Part shown: positions 16,202 to 23,056 of the stretch, piece by piece
How positions within the stretch are numbered: position 1 is the first letter of the stretch
How the letters are laid out: every line of letters begins with the position of its first letter
NCBI RefSeq assembly: GCF_000337215.1
Contig: NZ_AOHZ01000106.1
Span: 1-40,639 of the forward strand
Source of the DNA: Natronolimnohabitans innermongolicus JCM 12255
Lineage (GTDB): Archaea; Halobacteriota; Halobacteria; Halobacteriales; Natrialbaceae
Length of the DNA: 40,639 nucleotides
Direction: 5' to 3'
Made by a program: the position numbers and the translations under genes
Notes under the pieces: generated by a model
Databases searched by the model: none
What the model saw: the letters and a program-made list of their open reading frames with translations, nothing else
What the model was told of the DNA's origin: nothing

Positions 16202-17988
16202 AACGGTCGACGCTCAACATCACGCTGGCTATCGGCTTTCTCGCGGTCGCGGTCGGGATCCTCGTTGCGAGGGCAAACCCCGCGACCAACTACGAGCCGT
16301 CGGTGTACACGGGAACGCCGACGATCACGTGGCTCGGACTCGGACTCGGGTTAGCCATCGCCGTCAGCATCGCACTGGCCTGTCGCGGCCGCGAACAGGC
16401 GCTGGGTATCGCACTCGGCGGGACGGTAGTGACGGCGATCGTCAGCCTCCCGGTGATCAGAAACTATCGATTCTCCGGAATGGGAGACGCGCTCAGCCAC
16501 CTCGGCTGGACGCGAGACATCGCCAACGCCGAGATGGCCCCGCACGAACTGTTCTATCCCGCCGTCCACACGATCGCGACGGCGTTTCACTACGTCGGCG
16601 GGATCCCGATCGAGCGCGGGCTCCTGTTCGGGATGGTCGTCCTCTTCGTCCCGTTTCTGATCTTCGTCCCCCTGATCGCGCGAGAGATCACCGGCCCCGG
16701 CATGGCGGTCGGCATCGCGGCGATCGTCTCCTGGATGATACTGCCGATCAACAACGTCGCGACGCACATGGGCGTGCACACGAACTCGAACGCCCTGTTT
16801 CTGGTTCCCGTCGTCATCTTCGCGTTCATGGCGTATCTGCGTCGCCGGGCGACGATCGAGCGGCTACCGTTCGGACTCTCGCCGTTCAGCCTGCTCATCT
16901 ACCTGACGGCGATCGGGCTGTTGCTCGTCCACCCCCAGCACATGATCGGCGTCATCGCGCTCATGGGCGCGATCGCCGGCGTGCAGTTTCTCGCCCGGCG
17001 CCGGTTCGACGATCACCCGATGCTCGACCACCCCACGATGTACGCCCACACGGTCGTCCTCGGCGTGATCTTCGGGCTCTGGGCGCTCAGTAACGAACGG
17101 TTCCGGAACGCCGCGACCGGGCTGATCGCCGGACTCTTCCAGGAGGACGTCGGCGGCGGTGCGGAGGTCGACCAGCGCGAAGCCTCGTTCGAGGCGGTCG
17201 GCAGCAGCCTCGGCGAGATGTTCGTGATCATGTTCGGCGACCTCGCGGTGATCTCGCTCGTCGTCGGCCTGTTCGTCCTGCTCGTGTGGCTCGGTCGGAG
17301 CGGTCTCGATCCGGAGACGAAGTCGTTCGTCAACTACTTCGCGCTCGCACTCGTCCCGCTGACCGGGCTGTTCCTCGTGTACTTCCTCGGGACGCCGACG
17401 ATGGCGTTCCGCCAGATCGGCTTCATCGCCGTCATCCTGACGGTGCTTGCGGGCGTCGCACTGGCTCGAGCCATCGGCGCACTCTCGGGCGTGATCACGC
17501 GTCCGGGAGGCACCGCCGCCGGCGCGGTGGTACTCGGGGTCTGTCTCGTCCTCGGACTGATGACGGTCTTCGGCTCGCCGATCATCTACAACCCCGGCCA
17601 GCACGTCACCGACCAGAAGTTCAGCGGGTACGAAACCGCGCTGAACGACGCCGACCAGGAAACACCCCTCGTCGGCATGGGCTACGACCCGTACCGGTAC
17701 GACCACGGTATCAACGGCCTCGAGGGAGTAGAGAGTCTGAGCTCCGGCGCGGCCTCGAGCGGGGTGATCGACGCCGACGAGTTCGAAAACGGCAGCTACA
17801 GCACCGCGTACAACGAGGTGGATTACAACTTCGTGGTGACGGACTTCGACACCACGCGGGAGATCGAGATCTATCAGGAACTCCATCACAGTCAGGACTC
17901 GCTCGACACCCTCGAGACGGACTCGGGTGCCGACAAAGTGATCTCGAACGAGGAGTTCCGGATGTACGCCGTGCAGGGCGAAGAGTGA
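16198..17988 (+). CDS. Polytopic membrane protein, GT-C-like
   Basis: The 596-residue protein starts MKRSTLNITLAIGFLAVAVG at ATG 16198; the longer frame from a GTG at 16135 would cover the mini-ORF. It has about 10-12 hydrophobic segments. After the first two there is GDALSHLGWTRDIANAEMAP, a GDxxxH-like first luminal loop of the kind that carries the acidic residue in GT-C enzymes. Later segments alternate with short loops, and a soluble C-terminal domain of roughly 120 residues begins after GSPIIYNPGQHVTDQKFSGY. This layout resembles membrane glycosyltransferases and oligosaccharyltransferases that use lipid-linked sugars outside the cell. Family assignment is by topology and the loop only, so it is tentative. 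It is monocistronic with its own promoter. Confidence 0.8.
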   Translation: MKRSTLNITLAIGFLAVAVGILVARANPATNYEPSVYTGTPTITWLGLGLGLAIAVSIALACRGREQALGIALGGTVVTAIVSLPVIRNYRFSGMGDALSHLGWTRDIANAEMAPHELFYPAVHTIATAFHYVGGIPIERGLLFGMVVLFVPFLIFVPLIAREITGPGMAVGIAAIVSWMILPINNVATHMGVHTNSNALFLVPVVIFAFMAYLRRRATIERLPFGLSPFSLLIYLTAIGLLLVHPQHMIGVIALMGAIAGVQFLARRRFDDHPMLDHPTMYAHTVVLGVIFGLWALSNERFRNAATGLIAGLFQEDVGGGAEVDQREASFEAVGSSLGEMFVIMFGDLAVISLVVGLFVLLVWLGRSGLDPETKSFVNYFALALVPLTGLFLVYFLGTPTMAFRQIGFIAVILTVLAGVALARAIGALSGVITRPGGTAAGAVVLGVCLVLGLMTVFGSPIIYNPGQHVTDQKFSGYETALNDADQETPLVGMGYDPYRYDHGINGLEGVESLSSGAASSGVIDADEFENGSYSTAYNEVDYNFVVTDFDTTREIEIYQELHHSQDSLDTLETDSGADKVISNEEFRMYAVQGEE

Positions 17989-18650
17989 GGTCGACGACCG
18001 CGCTCGGTACCCGGAGAGCGTCGGACCGATAGCGGGTTCGGACTCGGCGAGGCGGCGACGGCCCATCTCGGCGAACCGCGTCACCCCCGGACGGGCAACG
18101 GCCGTCGACCGTCGATCGATGACCGTGGCTGACGGACCGAGCAACTCGGTCGTCGGCTATCGGAGACCTGTCTGGTAGCTGTCGGCTGCGCGTGAGCGCC
18201 CCTGTCGTCTCTCATCCTCGCACGCGTTACAAACAATAATAGACGAGCAGTCGGCGCTACGTCCGCGAGTCCGACGCCCAACACCGTGCCCGCAGCCGAA
18301 ACCCGGACGGAAAGCAACCACCATCGCGATGCGTGCGTACTCCGTTCGTTGCAACAGGAGTCCCGCTTCGAACACGACGGCGAAGCGACCGGAAAGTGAG
18401 CGGTATCCGGCCCGTACACGACGGCCGGAGCGCCGCGTCGATCTCGAGGATTAGATCACGGTGGAAACCGAACGAACCATCTAGCAGCCGTCTCCCGGGC
18501 GATAACGCGAGATTTACTCGGAAAGTTCTGGTTACACAGGGTGTTATCAGCCGAGTTTCGTTCATTATTTCTTTAACGATGTGGCGTATATTGTGTTGTT
18601 ATCTTCATCGTTAGAAATATATTCTGTAAATTAAAGTCATCTGCGCACGG
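17989..18650. other. Intergenic region with AT-rich promoter-proximal half
   Basis: This 660-base gap is GC-rich at first and becomes AT-rich from about 18540. No convincing gene is seen. TAACGATG (18574-18581) and CATCGTTA (18606-18613) form a perfect 8-bp inverted repeat with a 24-nt spacer in the AT-rich part, upstream of the beta-helix gene promoter. Confidence 0.4.
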
Positions 18651-18660
18651 AAAAGTTTAT
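18651..18660 (+). promoter_or_regulatory. TATA-like box (AAAAGTTTAT) of the first beta-helix gene
   Basis: TTTAT lies 28-32 nt upstream of ATG 18688, at leaderless spacing. The same AAAGTTTAT core at the same distance precedes ATG 20233, so these two paralogues are likely expressed from matching promoters. Confidence 0.55.
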
Positions 18661-18687
18661 GAGTATAAGCCTAGGTTACGAAAGTGT

Positions 18688-19629
18688 ATGGCGCAGAACC
18701 CCCGTACGTCCGAAACGGATACTACGCCGACGACCGGCCGTAACAGCGGATTAAGCCGCCGAAACTACGTTCAATCGATCGCCGCAGTGGCGACCGCGGC
18801 AACCTCCCTCGGCCTGGTCGGCTCGGCGTCCGCACAGGACGACTACGAGGTCATCGAAGCCAGCGGCCAGTCGATCACCGTCGCCGACGGTGAGAGCTGG
18901 GAGAACAAACTTATCGACATGACCACCGGACAGGACGTCTCGATTACGACCACCGGCAGCGACTGGACGATCCGCAACGTCGGATTCCACGGTCGCAACG
19001 AATCCGGCGCGGGAACCGCGACGTTCGCCATTTCCGACGCCGGTGGCGAGAGTACGATCGAGAACGTCTACCTCGGCGACGGCTCCGATGACCGCAACGG
19101 GAGTTCAACCGGACACGGCCAGACCGCGTTCTGGGTCAACCCCGATCACGCCGGACACATCGACATGCAGAACGTCAACATCCAGGGCTTCGCGGACAAC
19201 GCCGTCTACGGCTCCGCACCCGGGAACGGCGGCGGTGGAACGATCCACATCGACAGCTGTTTCGCCGCGAACTGTTACGTCTCGCACTTCCGCCTCGCGA
19301 CCGAGGGCAGCAAGGTGACGAACTCGAGCATCCTCGTCGACGACGAGGGGTACGCGGGCCGCGGTATCTGGGCCTGGGCCCCCGGAACGATCGAGGTCGA
19401 GAACTGCCAGATCGAGATGAACGGCAACCACACCGCGATCGACGCCGGTGCCAACGGTCAGGGCACCCAGGTCGTCGTCGCCGACACCGACTACGACGAG
19501 CAGGCCGGCATCGCCGAACACGCCGGGTCGAACGTGCAACTCGAGGGTGACACGGGAACGGACCCCGAAGCGATTATCCCCGACGGCACGCCGACCAGCG
19601 CCGAAGCGGCCGCCGCCGGCGACGACTAA
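18688..19629 (+). CDS. Tat-exported right-handed beta-helix protein without repeat array
   Basis: The 313-residue protein has a Tat signal: SRRNYVQSIAAVATAATS, then hydrophobic residues and an ASA cleavage site before QDDYEVIEASGQ. No Cys follows, so it should be released or cell-surface associated rather than a lipoprotein. The rest is a right-handed parallel beta-helix candidate: short repeating strands such as SDWTIRNVGFHG, STIENVYLGDGSD, IDMQNVNIQGFADN and IEVENCQIEMNG. It ends with DGTPTSAEAAAAG, and the same ending marks the helix end in the two larger paralogues. This copy has no C-terminal repeat domains. The fold is used for polysaccharide binding or cleavage (pectate-lyase-like), but catalytic residues cannot be assigned. 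It probably works on, or is part of, the cell-surface glycan. Confidence 0.85.
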   Translation: MAQNPRTSETDTTPTTGRNSGLSRRNYVQSIAAVATAATSLGLVGSASAQDDYEVIEASGQSITVADGESWENKLIDMTTGQDVSITTTGSDWTIRNVGFHGRNESGAGTATFAISDAGGESTIENVYLGDGSDDRNGSSTGHGQTAFWVNPDHAGHIDMQNVNIQGFADNAVYGSAPGNGGGGTIHIDSCFAANCYVSHFRLATEGSKVTNSSILVDDEGYAGRGIWAWAPGTIEVENCQIEMNGNHTAIDAGANGQGTQVVVADTDYDEQAGIAEHAGSNVQLEGDTGTDPEAIIPDGTPTSAEAAAAGDD

Positions 19630-19708
19630 CGCGCTCGCTGCCGTCGGTGATCGCCACCGTCTTCCACCCCTCCACGCCGGGCGATTTCGACGGCAACCAC
19701 CCTCCCCC

Positions 19709-19847
19709 GCTGACGCAACCCCTCCTCACCTCGCTGACGCAGCCCCTCCTCACCTCGCTGACGCGGTCCCTCCTCACCTCGCTGACGCGGTCCCTCCCAA
19801 CCCCGCTGACGCGGTCCCTCCTCACCTCGCTGACGCAGCCTCTCCCC
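19709..19847. repeat. 24-bp tandem repeat, about six copies
   Basis: Copies begin GCTGACGC at 19709, 19733, 19757, 19781, 19805 and 19829, always 24 bases apart. The unit goes on with RRY-CCCTCC and, in most copies, TCACCTC. It lies 80 bases after the stop of the first beta-helix gene. Because 24 is a multiple of 3 each strand stays open through it, but no convincing gene uses it. Confidence 0.9.
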
Positions 19848-20198
19848 TCCACTGGACATCGTTCGCACAGTTTTTCACAGAACACTGTCCCAAATCTCGT
19901 CGCCCTCGAGTCGGGATCGAGACCGCGTCGTCGACCGTTTCGATGCGGGTGTGAAGCCGACAGCATCCCGATCGAAAGCCGCCGAGTCGGAAGTAAGAGG
20001 CTATTACTACGGATCTATTCTCCCGAACGGCCTCGAGAAAAGTCGAATAGGGCTGCGAGAGCTGGTAATATACTATTACCGGCACGATTCCTAAGAAAGA
20101 CCGATATACAAATTATCGATCTAATTTGCTAATAATATTGTCTCTAGAAACCCACGTAGCAGATGAAGTCTGTAAATTTTAAATATAATAGAGGAGAA
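19848..20198. other. Intergenic region ending in an AT-rich promoter zone
   Basis: The first part is GC-rich and shows nothing clear. From about 20060 it becomes AT-rich and holds the palindrome at 20064-20080 and the promoter of the second beta-helix gene. Confidence 0.4.
20064..20080. promoter_or_regulatory. Palindrome GGTAATA-N3-TATTACC
   Basis: A perfect 7-bp inverted repeat with a 3-nt spacer, about 150 nt upstream of ATG 20233. GGTAATA also occurs upstream of the third beta-helix gene, on its minus strand near 25543-25549. It is a candidate binding site for a dimeric regulator. Confidence 0.45.
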
Positions 20199-20205
20199 AG
20201 TTTAT
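20197..20205 (+). promoter_or_regulatory. TATA-like box (AAAGTTTAT) of the second beta-helix gene
   Basis: TTTAT (20201-20205) is 28-32 nt upstream of ATG 20233, with AAAG before it, matching the first beta-helix gene in sequence and spacing. Confidence 0.55.
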
Positions 20206-20232
20206 GGTGGTAGTTCCGGACTACTCGACTGC

Positions 20233-22011
20233 ATGGCACGCGACTCTTCGGTATCGGATGACGATCGGTACGTCGGCGGCGAAACGCAGCCGGCGTCCGA
20301 CGGTGATAGCGATAGTGGACTGATCGACCGGCGTTCGTACATGAAGATAGGTGCAGCCACGGCGGCTGCCGCGGCGTTGACGGCCGGCGTAAGCGCCTCG
20401 AGCGACGATTACGACGTCATCGAGGCCCGCGGACAGGTGATCCGGCTCGACGACGAGACGTTCGAGAACAAACTCATCGACGTCACCAGCGGAAACGACA
20501 TCTCGATCATCGTCGACGGAACCGCGACGGTCCGCAACGTCGGCGTCCATGGCCTCTACCGAGGCGACGGGTTCATCTTCACGGTCACCGCGTCACACGG
20601 TACCGTCGAGTTCGAAAACGTCTACGTCGGCGACGGCGCCAACAAGTCCGGCTCGAGTTTCACGCACGGCCCCGGCGGGTTCTTCTATCACGCGAGAGCG
20701 AACGCCGACGTCGTCTTCCGCGAGTGCAACGTCCAGGGCTATCCGAACAACGGCTGGTACTGTTCGAACAGCGCCGGCAGCGGTTCGGTCACCTGGGAGC
20801 GCTGTTACGGAAAGAACAACGGCGTTTCGACGTTCCGCGCCGCGAACCAGGGCGACACGCTGCGCGACTGCGTCGCGTACAACGACGACACCGATTACTC
20901 GACCGAAAACGGCAACTGGGGCGGCTACACCGAAGACACCGGCCGGCCGCTGTGGGTCTGGCCGCCCGGCGGCATCACCGTCGAAAACTGCCAGTTCGAC
21001 GCCGGCAGCTACGGCTCGGCCGTCGTCACCCACAACGGCTCCTCCGTCAGTCTCGACGGCGGTGCCGTCTCCGGCGGCGCACAGGGCAGCGTCAATCTCT
21101 CGAGCGCCGGCGACGATCCCGACCTCTCGGTCCCCGAGGGCGTTCCGACGTCCGCCGAGGAGGCGGCAACCGGCGAGGGCGCGAGCGCCTCGAGCGGCGC
21201 GGACAGCGAGGACAGCGAGGACGAGGAGCAGTCCCACGTCCTCCTCTTCGACGGCGACGCCGCGGACGTGACGCGTTACGAGTTCGTCGTCGACGGCGAC
21301 GTCGAACCCTCGAACGACGAGGGGGCGTCGATCGACGCGGCGACTGAAATCGACGACGACACCGTCCACGGCGTCGTCGCAGACTGGCGCGACGCCTTCC
21401 GGTTCGACGGCGACCTCGAGAACCTCACCGTCGACGGACCGGCGACCGTCCTCCTCGACGGCGAGGAGATCGATCCCGACGAGGTCGGCGCCGAACTCCC
21501 CCACGTCCTCGAGGTCGAGGGCCAGGGCGAGCCGACGAGCTTCGAACTCACCGTCGACGGGACGATCGAGCTCGCGGACGACGAAGACGAGTCGACCGCG
21601 ATTTCGGGCTCGACGGTCCAGAGCTCTGTCACCGACGAGACGTTGCCGTTCCAGTTCTCGGGCGCGCTGACCGACGTGACGATCATCGACGGCGACGCGG
21701 CGGTCCGACTCGACGACGAGGAGATCGATCCCGACGAGTACGGCGAGACCGAACTGCTCCCCCACGCCATCGTCTTCGACGGCACCGAGACCGACGAGCC
21801 GAGCTCCTACGCCTTCGAAACCAGCGGCGCGGTCCACAAGTCGACCTATCAGGACGCGACGATCAGCAGCGACGACGTCATCGAGGGCCAGACGGTCCGC
21901 GGCGTCGTCGATGACTGGCTCGACGCCTACTGGTTCGACGGCGACCTCGAGGAGTTCACGCTCAACGGGGACGCGGACGTCGACATTCAGTACAACGCCC
22001 GCGATCAGTAA
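20233..22011 (+). CDS. Tat-exported beta-helix protein with three C-terminal repeat domains
   Basis: The 592-residue protein starts MARDSSVSDDDRYVGG and has a Tat motif at residues 33-34 (DRRSYMKIGAATAAAAAL). Residues about 57-305 are a beta-helix like that of the 18688 protein, ending LSVPEGVPTSAEEAA. After an acidic Ser/Glu linker come three repeat domains from about residues 333, 422 and 509 to the C-terminus. Each shows the pattern LPH-x4-G, a Y/F-E-F-x-VDG strand, GTVxGxV, DAFRFDGDLExLTVDG, and DPDEYG at the end. The repeats differ in type, in the order a-b-c. No lipobox is seen. The protein is probably exported folded and sits in or on the surface glycan. The function of the repeat domain is unknown; carbohydrate or calcium binding are guesses. 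Confidence 0.87.
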   Translation: MARDSSVSDDDRYVGGETQPASDGDSDSGLIDRRSYMKIGAATAAAAALTAGVSASSDDYDVIEARGQVIRLDDETFENKLIDVTSGNDISIIVDGTATVRNVGVHGLYRGDGFIFTVTASHGTVEFENVYVGDGANKSGSSFTHGPGGFFYHARANADVVFRECNVQGYPNNGWYCSNSAGSGSVTWERCYGKNNGVSTFRAANQGDTLRDCVAYNDDTDYSTENGNWGGYTEDTGRPLWVWPPGGITVENCQFDAGSYGSAVVTHNGSSVSLDGGAVSGGAQGSVNLSSAGDDPDLSVPEGVPTSAEEAATGEGASASSGADSEDSEDEEQSHVLLFDGDAADVTRYEFVVDGDVEPSNDEGASIDAATEIDDDTVHGVVADWRDAFRFDGDLENLTVDGPATVLLDGEEIDPDEVGAELPHVLEVEGQGEPTSFELTVDGTIELADDEDESTAISGSTVQSSVTDETLPFQFSGALTDVTIIDGDAAVRLDDEEIDPDEYGETELLPHAIVFDGTETDEPSSYAFETSGAVHKSTYQDATISSDDVIEGQTVRGVVDDWLDAYWFDGDLEEFTLNGDADVDIQYNARDQ

Positions 22012-22126
22012 CGAGCGGAGTATCACACTCGAGACGGTGCCAAAAAGAGTCGCACCGATTTCGAACGACGACCGGGACTGAAACGGATCACCTCGCTTTC
22101 TGCGTTCGCACTTCCGCTGACGCCGT

Positions 22127-22225
22127 TCAGGTCAACTGCGCGATCGTTTCGCGCGGATCGACAACCCCACTGGCCGTGACCACGCCCCAGATCGCGAGTC
22201 CGACGGCAATCACTCCGAGCAGCAA
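22127..22225 (-). pseudogene. C-terminal fragment of a membrane protein (remnant)
   Basis: On the minus strand a hydrophobic segment, LLLGVIAVGLAIWGVV, followed by TASGVVDPRETIAQLT and a stop, looks like the last membrane helix and tail of a longer protein. The start and body are missing. At its 5' side, near 22225, it meets a plus-strand glycosyltransferase remnant, so two broken genes abut here. The call rests on composition only. Confidence 0.4.
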
Positions 22226-22759
22226 CGGACTGCTCGATGCGGTAGCGCGAACCGACGGCCGACAGGAAGTACACGTGGTCGGTCGGGGGCCGAGAAGGCG
22301 GGCGTCCGTAACCGAGCCAGCGAACTCGGGCTCGACGACCGCGTCGTCGTCCACGGTGCAGTCCCTCATCCCGAACTGCCGACTTACTACGCGAGCGCCG
22401 ACGTATTCTGTCTACCGAGTCACAACGAGAGCTTTGGCATGGCCAACGTCGAAGCGATGGCAGCCGGATTGCCGGTCGCCACGACGAGCCTCGAGGATAT
22501 TCGGACGTATCTCACAAACGGCCACAACGGATTGCTCGCGCGGGTCGGCGATCCACGAGATCTCGCGGACAAACTCGCGATGGTACTCGAGAACCCGCAG
22601 CTTCGGCGGCAACTCGGCCAGCAGGCTCGCGAGGACGTTCGGGCGACGTTTACCTGGGACGAGCAGGCCCGCCGACTCGAGCGGTTCTGTTACGAGACGT
22701 TCGACCTCGACGAACCGAAGTCGACGCGGGAATCACAGCCGATTTCGACGACGGGTTGA
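22224..22759 (+). pseudogene. Broken GT4-type glycosyltransferase (C-terminal half, frameshifted)
   Basis: From about 22224 one frame reads NGLLDAVARTDGRQEVHVVG, typical of the start of the donor domain of GT-B enzymes. Near 22290-22300 the homology moves to another frame, which reads ASELGLDDRVVVHGAVPHPE, then YYASADVFCLPSHNESFG, and MANVEAMAAGLPVATTSLED with the E-x7-E-type motif. It ends near 22759. The N-terminal half of the protein is absent and there is a frameshift at the junction of the two frames. This is a remnant of a former glycan gene, lying in the 22012-23056 gap between two beta-helix paralogues. Confidence 0.8.
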
Positions 22760-23056
22760 CAGCGCGGTCGCTCTCGGATTGGATGCAGTGAAAGTGGCTC
22801 CCGCGCCTGAAACGGAAACAGATGCTGGCACGCGAACTGCTCCGGTACTGGATGACGGTCGTCGGGAGCCAATCGTCCCTTCGAGTGCCGTGAATAAAAG
22901 TCCTTCCGCCCGACACCTGCAGTGAAAACCGATGCGGGGCGGCGTCGGCGGTACCGGATCGCCCTCGATGGGCGCCGCCGGTCGGTTCGGTAGGGGCGCT
23001 ACTGAAACGAGGCACACACTGAGCGCAACGTCCGGCGATCAGGCGTGCAGTGACGG
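22760..23056. other. Intergenic remnant, no intact gene
   Basis: The stretch follows the broken glycosyltransferase. A short plus-strand frame (about 22788-22893) reads WLPRLKRKQMLARELLRYWM and stops, without a start codon, and could be a further gene fragment. The rest has no clear content. Confidence 0.35.

Noticed and set aside
16864-18144. Minus-strand frame of 426 residues opposite the GT-C-like gene
   Set aside because: The composition (many His, Asp and Arg) is that of an antisense shadow; the plus strand has membrane helices in order.
19709-19847. CRISPR array
   Set aside because: The 24-bp units touch each other without spacers, and no cas gene is near.
19574-19966. Minus-strand frame through the 24-bp repeats
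   Set aside because: It is open only because the repeat is a multiple of three; outside the repeat there is no protein-like pattern.
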